Below, piece after piece: positions 8,333-16,596 of a DNA stretch of 34,290 bases. The notes beneath the pieces were generated by a model. That model had not been told where the DNA came from and did not search any database. It saw only the letters and a list, made by a program, of their open reading frames with translations. The stretch comes from Melioribacteraceae bacterium (GTDB lineage Bacteria; Bacteroidota; Ignavibacteria; Ignavibacteriales; Melioribacteraceae). The translations under genes and the position numbers were made by a program. Location of the stretch: the NCBI GenBank assembly GCA_024103215.1, contig JAGFIY010000066.1, positions 1 through 34,290 on the forward strand, written 5' to 3'. Every line of letters begins with the position of its first letter. The first letter of the stretch is position 1.

Positions 8333-9547
8333 TTACTTATCGAATTTTTCGCGGTATTTCAGATAAAATTCAGCTATGTTCTTATAAGCTTTCTCTAAAA
8401 TTTCATCCTGAGGAAGGAACACAACTCTCATATGATTTGTGCCTGGCACCTGTCCGAAACCAGTTCCCGGAACAACAACAACTCCGGTTTCCTTTATCAA
8501 CTCCGCTACAAAATGATTGTCGGTTTGATTTTTCAACTCGAGTTTGGGAAACGCATAAAACGCACCCTCAGGTTTTACGCAAGAAATTCCGTGGACTGAA
8601 TTCAACATTTCTACTGTCATATCGCGTCGTCTTGTCAACTTCTTGTTAGCTTCAACGAGATGAGATTGATCGCCGTCCAATGCTGCCGGAATTCCATACT
8701 GCTCCGGATGGTTTGCCGAAAGTCTGGCTCGCAGCATTTTGTTGATTGCCTCGATGAAATCCGACTGTGTACTTCGATTCCCGCTGACAATTCCCCATCC
8801 GATTCTAAATCCGGGAACCATATAATTTTTAGATAATCCTCCGAAAGTAATCATTGGAGTTTCCGAATCGAGGGAGGCCAGTGAAATATGTTCTTGTCCA
8901 TCGAACAATAGTTTATCATAAATTTCATCGGCTAGAATAACGAGATTATGTTCTTTTGCAAGATCAATAATTTGAAGCAAGGTTTCTTTGCGGGAATTTG
9001 AACCGGTTGGATTGTTTGGGTTAATTACGATTATTGCTTTTGTCTTATCATTGATTTTGCTTTTAATATCATCGATATCCGGCTGCCAACCATTTGCTTC
9101 GTTCAGATAATATGGATTCTCAATTGCTTGAAGTTTGCTCGCAACCGCCGTATAAAGTGGATAACCGGGTGTAGGAGTTAATACGTTTTCACCTTGATTT
9201 ACTAGCGCGGATAATGATAACTCAATCGCTTCGCTTGCACCGGTCGTCACAAATATATCCTGTATATTTTTTATCCCTTTTCTATCGGCTTCACGTTCAA
9301 TAGCTTCTACAGCAGGTTTAATTCCTGATGAAGGCGAATACCCGTTTTTATTTTCAAGCATTGCTTTATATGTTGCATCAATCATGTGTCTCGGAGGAAC
9401 AAAATCGAAAAGATTAGGATCCCCGATGTTTAAATAAAGCATCTCTTTACCTGATTTGGCAACTTCATTTGCGAGTACTATAATATCTCTAACTGCATAC
9501 GTTATATTTTCCGTTCTTTCCGCTGGCTTAATGACAAAACTGCTCAT
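8333..9547 (-). CDS. alaA: Class I/II PLP-dependent aminotransferase, alanine aminotransferase type
   Basis: The 404-residue product is a fold-type I aminotransferase. Visible signatures are NIGDPN near residue 40, the NPNNPTG loop at 176-182, ADEIYDKL at 206-213 with the pyridine-binding Asp207, GGLSKNY with the PLP lysine at 240, and the substrate arginine in GFRIGWG at 248. The N-terminus and the spacing resemble AlaA/AlaT, which transfer the amino group between glutamate and pyruvate. Other specificities within this subgroup cannot be excluded, so the symbol is tentative. It follows the DUF302 gene by 142 bases on the same strand, with an imperfect hairpin at 9639-9670 between them. Confidence 0.9.
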   Translation of the reverse strand: MSSFVIKPAERTENITYAVRDIIVLANEVAKSGKEMLYLNIGDPNLFDFVPPRHMIDATYKAMLENKNGYSPSSGIKPAVEAIEREADRKGIKNIQDIFVTTGASEAIELSLSALVNQGENVLTPTPGYPLYTAVASKLQAIENPYYLNEANGWQPDIDDIKSKINDKTKAIIVINPNNPTGSNSRKETLLQIIDLAKEHNLVILADEIYDKLLFDGQEHISLASLDSETPMITFGGLSKNYMVPGFRIGWGIVSGNRSTQSDFIEAINKMLRARLSANHPEQYGIPAALDGDQSHLVEANKKLTRRRDMTVEMLNSVHGISCVKPEGAFYAFPKLELKNQTDNHFVAELIKETGVVVVPGTGFGQVPGTNHMRVVFLPQDEILEKAYKNIAEFYLKYREKFDK

Positions 9548-9638
9548 AAAAATCTCCGCTATAATTGTCTTATTTTATTACCAAAATTAAATTATTGATT
9601 TGAGATTAGCAAAATAAAGAGAGAATAAAGAAATGAAG

Positions 9639-9670
9639 ATCAGTCGAGGAAATCTCTCTCCTCAACTGAT
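9639..9670 (-). terminator. Imperfect hairpin between the DUF302 gene and the aminotransferase gene
   Basis: The arms at 9639-9650 and 9659-9670 pair over 12 positions with one mismatch around an 8-base loop. It lies 20 bases after the DUF302 stop. On the minus strand it is followed by a T-rich but broken run (CTTCATTTCTTTATT), so it may be a weak terminator or an RNA-stabilising structure. Confidence 0.4.
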
Positions 9671-9689
9671 GAAATGAGAAACGAGCAAT

Positions 9690-10088
9690 TTATAAATTAT
9701 TTAAAGCAATTTTTACTTTATCAGAAACTGCTTCTGCAATTTTTTCCATTTCTGGATTATCAACTACTTTCATTGCAATTGAAGGATTCATTGCCGATAC
9801 AATTACTTTTCCATCTTCCATTTCCTGAACAACCACGTTGCAAGGAAGAAGTACACCGAGTTGTGATTCAACGGATAAAGCTTGATGTGCAAATTTTGGG
9901 TTGCAAGCGCCGAGAATTTTATATTTTCTAAAATCCACATCTATCTTCTTCTTAAGTGTTTCTTGCACATCTATTTCTGTTAACACCCCAAATCCTTCTT
10001 TTTTAAGTTCCTCAGTTACTTTTTCGATTGCAGCATCGAATGAATAATCAACTTCTTTTACTAAATAATAATCCAAACTCTCCTCCAT
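9690..10088 (-). CDS. DUF302 family protein
   Basis: The 132-residue product matches DUF302: an N-terminal strand-helix with DYSFDAAIEKVTEELKKEGFGV, then the typical IDVQETLKKKIDVDFRKYKILGACNP segment near residues 38-63, and LGVLLPCNVVVQEMEDGKV near 77-95. The single cysteine pair (Cys62 and Cys80) sits in the two conserved blocks. There is no signal peptide. The family has no firmly established biochemical function. It begins 52 bases after the transporter gene on the same strand and could belong to the same transcript as bshB1, the dehydrogenase and the transporter, although it is a common lone gene in other genomes. Confidence 0.9.
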   Translation of the reverse strand: MEESLDYYLVKEVDYSFDAAIEKVTEELKKEGFGVLTEIDVQETLKKKIDVDFRKYKILGACNPKFAHQALSVESQLGVLLPCNVVVQEMEDGKVIVSAMNPSIAMKVVDNPEMEKIAEAVSDKVKIALNNL

Positions 10089-10140
10089 AAATTTTGTTTT
10101 CAGTATGATTCATTTTTTTCATAAAAGATTCAATATCCTT

Positions 10141-11604
10141 TTATGTAAAAATCAGGTAACAGTAAATACTTATTAATAATGCTCCAATTAGATTTATAGC
10201 AAATCCCGCTCTTGCCATATCCAATACTTTCAATCTGCCGCTACCAAACACTATGGCATTCGGGGGAGTTGCAACCGGCATCATAAACGCCATTGATGCT
10301 GATATAGTTGCCGGAATCATCACTAGTTTCGGATCGATCTCAAGTTGAACTGACAATGATGCCAAAATCGGAAGCACGATTTGCGCCGTTGCGGTGTTCG
10401 ATGTTAATTCGGTTAAAAATGTTATTGAAAGACATATGATTAAAATAGTCAAATAAACTGGGAAATCGTGAAGTGCAGCAAATTGAGCACCTATAATCTC
10501 TGATAATCCGGATGCAATAAATCCCTCGGCAAGCGCAAATCCTCCTCCGAAAAGTAAAATAATTTCCCAAGGAATTTTTCGGATAATTCGATTATCAAGG
10601 ATGGCGATTGAATCATTAGTTTTGTCCTTTGCCGGAATAATAAACAACAACAAACTCATTGCAATGGCAATTGTTCCGTCATCGATAAAATCTTTCGAAG
10701 GAAGAAGAGAAGACCATCCGGGAAATGTAAAAAGTCCCGAGTCGATATCGTTTCTAAAGATCCAGAGTACTGCTGTCGAAATAAAAACAAAGGAAACAAT
10801 TTTCTCTTGATAGCTCATACCTCCCAATTGTTTCCTTTCCTTAATCACAATTGATTTATCAATGTTTATTTTATCGTCGAGACGAAAATACAATTTAGTC
10901 AATATCAGCCAAATCACTAACAACATTATTATCGAAAGAGGTAGAACAAGAATAATCCACTCACCAAAAGTTATTGCCTGAATATCGGGAAATTGAATTG
11001 TAAAAACTCTATGAAATACTAGGTTTGGTGGTGTTCCGATTATTGTGGCAATTCCTCCAACGGAACATGCATAGGCAATGCCCAACATTAAAGAAATCGA
11101 AAATTTTCTCGATACCTCCAGACCGGCTTGTTCTTCAATCTTATAAAGCATAGACAATCCAATCGGCAGCAGCATCACTGCGGTTGCGGTATTTGAAATC
11201 CACATTGAAAGAAATGCAGAAGCAATCATAAATCCGAGAACGATCGAGGAGGTGCTTCTTCCGAAAAAAGAGATAAGCACAAGAGCAATTCGTTTGTGAA
11301 GATTCCACTTTTCCATTGCAAGTGCAATTATGAATCCCCCGAGAAATAAAAGGATAGTTGAGTTAAAGTAGGACTTTGCAATTTTCTCTCCACCAACTAG
11401 ACCGAATATAGGAAATAAAATTATCGGCAGAAGTGAAGTCGCAGCAAGCGGCACTGGTTCTGAGATCCACCAATAGGCAATCCAGAAAGCAATTGCCGCT
11501 GTTAGGCTTGCGTTTTCATTCCCGACACCAAAATCTGCAAAAGTATAAACTAAAATAAATCCAATTATACCGATACAGATATTAATTATTCTAACATTAT
11601 TCAC
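10141..11604 (-). CDS. DASS/SLC13 family sodium-coupled anion transporter
   Basis: The 487-residue product is a polytopic membrane protein with the inverted-repeat signature of the divalent anion:Na+ symporter family. Each half carries an SNT motif (SNTATA at 137-142 and 402-407) and each has a downstream TPPN motif (191-194 and 446-449). The SNT motifs bind sodium and the carboxylate groups in VcINDY. Members carry succinate, malate, fumarate, citrate or sulfate, and the sequence alone does not fix the substrate. There is no regulatory TrkA-C insert, which is common in the sulfate-type members, so a dicarboxylate is favoured. It begins 13 bases after the dehydrogenase-like gene and is the third gene of the bshB1 cluster. 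Confidence 0.92.
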   Translation of the reverse strand: MNNVRIINICIGIIGFILVYTFADFGVGNENASLTAAIAFWIAYWWISEPVPLAATSLLPIILFPIFGLVGGEKIAKSYFNSTILLFLGGFIIALAMEKWNLHKRIALVLISFFGRSTSSIVLGFMIASAFLSMWISNTATAVMLLPIGLSMLYKIEEQAGLEVSRKFSISLMLGIAYACSVGGIATIIGTPPNLVFHRVFTIQFPDIQAITFGEWIILVLPLSIIMLLVIWLILTKLYFRLDDKINIDKSIVIKERKQLGGMSYQEKIVSFVFISTAVLWIFRNDIDSGLFTFPGWSSLLPSKDFIDDGTIAIAMSLLLFIIPAKDKTNDSIAILDNRIIRKIPWEIILLFGGGFALAEGFIASGLSEIIGAQFAALHDFPVYLTILIICLSITFLTELTSNTATAQIVLPILASLSVQLEIDPKLVMIPATISASMAFMMPVATPPNAIVFGSGRLKVLDMARAGFAINLIGALLISIYCYLIFT

Positions 11605-11617
11605 ATATATTAAGTAA

Positions 11618-12475
11618 TTATTTTATCGGATGAATCACATTGTAAATTACGGAATAATCTTTCTCCCCTAGTTTGTTTTTTACTCCGTCTTCTATCAAAG
11701 AAACAAGAGATTTAAGAACTTCAGTATTTATTTCAGCGTTTTCAAATTCACCTTTCATCAACCTAACGTCTTTCAGTAGATGTTTTAGAGGAAAATTAGG
11801 ATTCTCAAAATCTCTTTCAAGATAATTTTGAAGTTTCTTATCGAAAGTCGGTGCATAAAGTGCGCTTTCCCTCAATATCTGCATAAATAATTCAGTAGAA
11901 ATATTTTTATTTCTTAAGTATCCCAGACTCATCGCAAAAACCGCAGTTTGCGATGCAATCAATTGATTGAGAGCTAGTTTAATTGCAGCGGCGTCTCCTA
12001 CTTTGCCTATACGCACAACATTTTTCGAAACCCATTCGAATACATTTTTATAATCAGTAAATTGTTTTTCGTTTGATCCAACAAGGGTTATCAATTCTTT
12101 TGCTTCAATTTGTTTAATACTTCCTAGAACAGGAGCTTCAAAATAATCTCCGCCACGTACAAGAATTCTTTCATTAAGAATTTCGCTCTCGCCGGAGGAA
12201 ATAGTTCCCATCTGTATTATTGTTTTATTTTTTAGCGATTCGTTTATACTGCTGAGAAAATCACAAATCGCATTATAGTCGGAGAGGATCAAAATTATTG
12301 AATCACAATTTTGTATTAGCTCGTCGGGGGATTTTATAACTTTAATTTTCTCAGAGGCAATCTCATCTGCTCTACGGGAGGTGCGGTTATAAATGTTTAA
12401 TTCAAATCCGGCATCGGCAAGTTTGAGCGCAAGCGCTTTTCCCATCAATCCTATTCCGGCAATTCCGATTTTCAT
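11618..12475 (-). CDS. Beta-hydroxyacid dehydrogenase family NAD(P)-dependent oxidoreductase
   Basis: The 285-residue product has an N-terminal Rossmann domain with GIGLMG at 7-12 and the nucleotide-specificity region YNRTSRR at 29-35; an arginine pair here suggests NADP. The substrate loop DYFEAPVLGSI lies at 110-120, and the catalytic lysine block IKLALNQL has Lys166 and Asn170. These are the hallmarks of the 3-hydroxyisobutyrate/tartronate semialdehyde/glyoxylate-succinic semialdehyde reductase family. The usual GxGxxG is well kept, so it should be active. The exact substrate is unknown. It starts 8 bases after bshB1 and 13 bases before the transporter gene, so co-transcription is likely. 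Confidence 0.92.
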   Translation of the reverse strand: MKIGIAGIGLMGKALALKLADAGFELNIYNRTSRRADEIASEKIKVIKSPDELIQNCDSIILILSDYNAICDFLSSINESLKNKTIIQMGTISSGESEILNERILVRGGDYFEAPVLGSIKQIEAKELITLVGSNEKQFTDYKNVFEWVSKNVVRIGKVGDAAAIKLALNQLIASQTAVFAMSLGYLRNKNISTELFMQILRESALYAPTFDKKLQNYLERDFENPNFPLKHLLKDVRLMKGEFENAEINTEVLKSLVSLIEDGVKNKLGEKDYSVIYNVIHPIK

Positions 12476-12483
12476 AAAATATC

Positions 12484-13197
12484 CTAAAAAAGTGATGTTA
12501 ATTTTAATTCAATTTTTTCTTCGCTGTAGAAAGGTTCACCATAATCCTTCCCTATTTGAAATCCAAAAACAGCAGCTCTTGCCTCAACATATCTGATAAA
12601 TCTTGGCGAACTGATAAATGTTTCCGGTTCACTGCTTTCCGGATTAAAAAATTGGGTGGAATATGCTCTAACTGCTTTCATCTTGAGATCAAACGTATCC
12701 GAAATATCAATAATAAAAGATGGCTCAAATTCATAAGTCTGCATATAATAAAAAACTCGTTCTGGTCTAAAATTTTGTTGTACTGCATTCTCGGAGATTG
12801 TCTCAAATTTTGCCGCTCCCGAAAAAAACATTGCCTCTTTTACAAGCTGATGAGCCCCGATATGGTCCGGATGTCTGTCATTGTTGTAGGGACCAAAAAC
12901 AATTTGTGGTCTGTGCTTACGAATTGCGGAAACCACTTTTTTTAAGTTCTCCTGAGTAAATTTAACATTGCCGTCAATCATATCAAGATTTTCTCGGTAT
13001 GTTAAGCCCAAAATTTTTGATGCTTCCGCAGCTTCCTCCGCTCTGGTTTCAATAGAGCCGCGCGTTCCCATTTCGCCGCGGGTCATATCAATAATTCCAA
13101 CTTTTTTATTGTTTTTTACAAGTTTAGCAATTGTTCCACCCATCGAAAGTTCAGCATCGTCGGGATGAGCAGCTAAGATTAGAACATCTAAATTCAT
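12484..13197 (-). CDS. bshB1: N-acetyl-alpha-D-glucosaminyl L-malate deacetylase (bacillithiol synthesis)
   Basis: The 237-residue product is a PIG-L/LmbE zinc deacetylase. The zinc motif AHPDDAE is at residues 10-16, and the second zinc histidine lies in RHPDH (108-112). Segments typical of the BshB1 subgroup are MTRGEMGTRGSIETRAEEA (38-56) and YNNDRHPDHIGAHQL. BshB1 removes the acetyl group from GlcNAc-malate, the second step of bacillithiol synthesis, a low-molecular-weight thiol also known in methylated form in Chlorobi. bshA and bshC are not in the window. It heads a probable operon with the dehydrogenase-like and transporter genes and is divergent from gatB. Confidence 0.93.
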   Translation of the reverse strand: MNLDVLILAAHPDDAELSMGGTIAKLVKNNKKVGIIDMTRGEMGTRGSIETRAEEAAEASKILGLTYRENLDMIDGNVKFTQENLKKVVSAIRKHRPQIVFGPYNNDRHPDHIGAHQLVKEAMFFSGAAKFETISENAVQQNFRPERVFYYMQTYEFEPSFIIDISDTFDLKMKAVRAYSTQFFNPESSEPETFISSPRFIRYVEARAAVFGFQIGKDYGEPFYSEEKIELKLTSLF

Positions 13198-13344
13198 TCA
13201 ATCTCCAAGAAATAGAGTAAAAGTTATTCCTAAAATTAAAATTTATCCGAACAAAGTAAACTTTTGAAAAGAATCTTCGATAATAATCTTGAAATAAAAA
13301 TTGTACCCTCATTGACCCTCAGAGTAAATAAACCCTACTCCCTA

Positions 13345-13376
13345 AAAGGCGGATTGGCTATCCGCCTTTGGTTTTT
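13345..13376 (+). terminator. Strong intrinsic terminator-like hairpin between divergent bshB1 and gatB
   Basis: A perfect 10-bp stem (AAAGGCGGAT at 13345-13354 with ATCCGCCTTT at 13360-13369) encloses TGGCT and is followed by GGTTTTT on the plus strand. No T-run follows on the minus strand, so it acts rightward. No protein gene lies upstream on the plus strand, since bshB1 points away. It could end a short RNA starting near 13290 or attenuate the gatB transcript. A weak promoter-like TAATCTTG lies near 13280-13300. Confidence 0.75.
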
Positions 13377-13436
13377 GCACCAAGCATATTTTATCAATTA
13401 TTTCTAACTTGTTCCCCTAAAAACTAAAGTTTTCTT

Positions 13437-14879
13437 ATGCATGAAATTTACGAACCTGTAATCGGGTTGGAAGTTCACGCCCAACTTTCAACCAAAACAA
13501 AAATATTTTGTGCTTGCTCGACTAAATTTGGAAATCCGCCTAACACAAATGTTTGTCCGGTTTGTTTAGGTCATCCGGGAGTTCTTCCTGTTCTCAACAA
13601 AAAAGTAGTTGAATATTCAATAAAAATGGGATTAGCTGTAGATGCAAAAATAAACTCACATTCAGTCTTCGCGCGAAAAAATTATTTTTATCCCGATCTC
13701 CCCAAAGGATACCAGATATCACAGTTTGAACTTCCTATCTGCGAAAATGGCAAAATTGATATCACTTCTCAAGACGGTTCAATTAAATCGATCGGCATAA
13801 AAAGAATTCATATGGAAGAAGATGCGGGAAAACTTATCCATGAACGGGACAATGAAACTTTTATCGACGCAAATAGATGTGGAGTGCCGTTGATTGAAAT
13901 TGTGACTGAACCCGACCTCCGCTCACCAAAAGAAGCATATGATTACTTAACGAATTTAAAACTGATACTTACCTATCTCGATATTTGCGATGTAAATATG
14001 GAAGAAGGCTCGTTGCGATGCGACGCAAATATCTCGATAAGAAAAAAAGGTGATAAAAAACTTTACACTAGAACGGAGATAAAGAATCTTAACTCGTTCA
14101 GGAACGTTGAAAAAGCATTAGAATTTGAGTTTAACAGACAAATTGATTTAATCGAAAACGGCGAGGATATTGTGCAGCAAACTCTTTTATGGAATGCAGA
14201 TTTAAATGAAGCCACCCCTATGCGAGGCAAAGAGGAAGCTCACGATTATCGTTACTTTCCGGAGCCTGATCTTGTTCCGGCGAAAATAAGCAATGACCGG
14301 ATTGACGAAATTGAAAAATCACTTCCCGAACTTCCTTCCTTAAAATTTGAGAGATTTATTAAGAATTACTCACTCAGTAAATATGATGCTGAAATTTTGA
14401 TATCATCAATCGAACTTGCGGATTATTTTGAAAAAGTTTGCAAGACAACAAACGAATTTAAGTCCGCCAGCAACTGGATGATCAGCGAAGTATTGAAATA
14501 CTTAAATGAACACAAATTGGATATAACTCAATTCCCAATTTCACCTGAACATCTCGGCAAGCTGATAAATTTGATTAAAGACGGTACAATAAGCGGTAAA
14601 ATCGGGAAAGATGTTTTTGAATTTATGTTTAATAGTGATGAGGATCCCGAAAAGATTGTAAATGAAAAAGGACTGCTTCAGATAAGCGATTTGTCAGAGT
14701 TGGAAGTTATGATAGATTCTATCATCGCAAAACATCCTAAAGATGCAGAGGATTATAGAAACGGCAACAAAAAGGTAATCGGGTTTTTTGTAGGACAGGT
14801 GATGCGTGAAACTAATGGCAAAGCAAATCCCCAGCTCGTCAACAAATTATTGACCGAAAAATTAAGCCGGTCAATCTAG
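13437..14879 (+). CDS. gatB: Aspartyl/glutamyl-tRNA(Asn/Gln) amidotransferase subunit B
   Basis: The 480-residue product has the GatB start EPVIGLEVHAQLSTKTKIFC (residues 5-24), the CSTKFGNPPNTNVCPVCLGHPG zinc-binding block nearby, NYFYPDLPKGYQISQ near 82-96, the HMEEDAGKL segment, and the C-terminal YqeY-like tail domain. GatCAB converts Glu-tRNA(Gln) to Gln-tRNA(Gln) and Asp-tRNA(Asn) to Asn-tRNA(Asn); subunit B carries the kinase and tRNA-binding parts. gatA and gatC are not adjacent, a common scattering. It has an ATG start, and its TAG overlaps the GTG start of nfo by one base, so the two are translationally linked. Confidence 0.97.
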   Translation: MHEIYEPVIGLEVHAQLSTKTKIFCACSTKFGNPPNTNVCPVCLGHPGVLPVLNKKVVEYSIKMGLAVDAKINSHSVFARKNYFYPDLPKGYQISQFELPICENGKIDITSQDGSIKSIGIKRIHMEEDAGKLIHERDNETFIDANRCGVPLIEIVTEPDLRSPKEAYDYLTNLKLILTYLDICDVNMEEGSLRCDANISIRKKGDKKLYTRTEIKNLNSFRNVEKALEFEFNRQIDLIENGEDIVQQTLLWNADLNEATPMRGKEEAHDYRYFPEPDLVPAKISNDRIDEIEKSLPELPSLKFERFIKNYSLSKYDAEILISSIELADYFEKVCKTTNEFKSASNWMISEVLKYLNEHKLDITQFPISPEHLGKLINLIKDGTISGKIGKDVFEFMFNSDEDPEKIVNEKGLLQISDLSELEVMIDSIIAKHPKDAEDYRNGNKKVIGFFVGQVMRETNGKANPQLVNKLLTEKLSRSI

Positions 14880-15733
14880 TGCCTCAATTGTTAGGAGCTC
14901 ACACTTCAATTTCGGGGGGAGTATCTAAGGCTGTTGATCTTGCCGATAGTCTTGGATTTACAGCTATGCAGATTTTTACAAAAAACAACAATCGCTGGAA
15001 TTCCAAACCTCTTGAAAAAACTGAGATTGAGCTGTTCAAAACGAAACTCAAGAATTCAAATATTAAGTTTGTCGTTACACACGATTCTTACTTGATAAAT
15101 CTTTGTGCTAAAGACAAAACAATTCTCAAAAAATCACGATATGCATTTATTGATGAACTAACAAGATGTAAACAACTTGGAATACCACACTTGAATTTTC
15201 ATCCGGGGGCACATGGAGGAGCGGGAGCGGAAGATGGAATAAAAATCATTGCCGAGTCGTTGAACATCGCCCACGAAAGAACAAAAAATTATAATGTAAG
15301 CAGTATGCTTGAGTTGACTGCAGGGCAAGGGACAGCTCTTGGTTATAGGTTCGAACAAATCAGAGATATTATCGACCTAGTTGAAGCGAAGAATAGATTG
15401 ACTGTTTGCATCGACACCGCTCATATTTTTGCTGCCGGTTATGACATTAGAAATGATAGGAATTACAAAAAAGTTATAAAAGAATTTGATAATATTATTG
15501 GTCTAGAGAAATTAAAATGTATGCATATAAATGACAGTAAAAAAGAACTTGGAAGCAGAGTTGACAGACACGAACATATTGGAAAAGGGTTTATCGGATT
15601 GGATGGATTTTCAAATATTATGAACGATAAAAAACTAGCAAAAGTTCCAAAAATTCTTGAGACACCTAAAGGAAAAGAACAGCTTGAGGATTTGAAAAAT
15701 TTAGTGATTCTTAAAAATTTAATTAAAAATTAA
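14879..15733 (+). CDS. nfo: Endonuclease IV (AP endonuclease)
   Basis: The 284-residue product is a complete TIM-barrel AP endonuclease. The family blocks are GAHTSISGG at 6-14, FHPGAH at 107-112, the metal-ligand Glu145 in MLELTAGQG, CIDTAH at 177-182, HINDSK at 216-221 and DRHEHIGKGFIG at 229-240; the three metal ions are held by these residues. The enzyme cuts the backbone 5' to abasic sites in base excision repair. The start is GTG, overlapping the gatB stop. The family aligns from GAHTSISGG, so no later start is suitable. It converges with the DUF1460 gene, the two TAA stops overlapping in TTAA. Confidence 0.97.
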   Translation: MPQLLGAHTSISGGVSKAVDLADSLGFTAMQIFTKNNNRWNSKPLEKTEIELFKTKLKNSNIKFVVTHDSYLINLCAKDKTILKKSRYAFIDELTRCKQLGIPHLNFHPGAHGGAGAEDGIKIIAESLNIAHERTKNYNVSSMLELTAGQGTALGYRFEQIRDIIDLVEAKNRLTVCIDTAHIFAAGYDIRNDRNYKKVIKEFDNIIGLEKLKCMHINDSKKELGSRVDRHEHIGKGFIGLDGFSNIMNDKKLAKVPKILETPKGKEQLEDLKNLVILKNLIKN

Positions 15734-16596
15734 TTGATCTCCTTCAATCTTAAAATCATAATCCCAGTTTGCGATTTATTTTTTTTCAAATACTCTGCTA
15801 AAGGTTCCTCGGAAATTTGAACTTTCTTTCCGACGTTTGGAGCGTGAAGCAAATGAATTCTACTATCATCTGATTTGAAAGCTATTCCGGTATGAATTAT
15901 ATCAAGTCCATCAATATCTGTTGTGATTCCCAAAATATCGCCGGATTCAATTTTATCTTCAACTTTCTCTATCATATATTCGGGAATGAAAAAATAATCA
16001 CGCGAAGAAATTTCAGCTTCAATCTTTTTCATCTCATCGATAAATTTAGTATTTGCTTCTAATTGTTTGTAAAGCTTTGAGTTGGCACTCATAAAATGAA
16101 CTTTGTTTTCGTACTTAAACCCGCCGATTTCCCGGGTTATGTCAATTCCAATTTTTCTATTATCCAACTCATAAATCCAATCCGAAAAGTAATGCAGCCG
16201 TGAAGGATATCCGTTCAACTTACCGTCTCTGTAACGAATATTTTCCAACTCATTTTTAAAACAATCGAAATTTGTGTTCCTCATTTTTATGCAGCGTGCA
16301 AAAACAATTGCGGCTTCGAGAAAAGTATAACAATCAAGACTAGTTAAGTGCACTACTAGTTCCTCTTCTCCATCGGTTTCGAGAGTTGATGCTTCATAGT
16401 CAGTTCCTACAAAACTTTTTGCGATTTCGTTGATTACCTCGTTAATGGGTTTTTCGAAAAGGTTAAGACTGTCAGTGAGTTCAAACTTTGCCATACAGAT
16501 CTGCAAATCGGCGTCAGTATATTTCACTTGCGGGAATACCGAAATGCATGTAACTGTAAAAAGTATCAAAAAATATTTAAATCGGATAATCATCAT
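15730..16596 (-). CDS. Secreted DUF1460 family amidase-like protein
   Basis: Counting from the ATG at 16596, the product has 288 residues with a signal peptide (MMIIRFKYFLILFTVTCISVFPQ-like start, hydrophobic core 7-19). The body fits DUF1460, an NlpC/P60-related fold. The likely catalytic cysteine is Cys89 in SLDCYTFLEA and the likely histidine His235 in DIIHTGIAF; GDILGIT precedes the latter. Characterised relatives act as N-acetylmuramoyl-L-alanine amidase or peptidoglycan-recycling enzymes, so a role in cell wall metabolism is plausible. An upstream start at 16629 would lie inside dnaB and spoil the signal peptide, so 16596 is chosen; it still overlaps dnaB by 20 bases. Translational coupling to dnaB is likely. 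Confidence 0.85.
   Translation of the reverse strand: MMIIRFKYFLILFTVTCISVFPQVKYTDADLQICMAKFELTDSLNLFEKPINEVINEIAKSFVGTDYEASTLETDGEEELVVHLTSLDCYTFLEAAIVFARCIKMRNTNFDCFKNELENIRYRDGKLNGYPSRLHYFSDWIYELDNRKIGIDITREIGGFKYENKVHFMSANSKLYKQLEANTKFIDEMKKIEAEISSRDYFFIPEYMIEKVEDKIESGDILGITTDIDGLDIIHTGIAFKSDDSRIHLLHAPNVGKKVQISEEPLAEYLKKNKSQTGIMILRLKEIN

Noticed and set aside
8275-8649. Plus-strand open frame of 124 codons
   Set aside because: It lies in antisense to the aminotransferase gene, whose protein matches its family throughout. The frame has no family resemblance and is a shadow.
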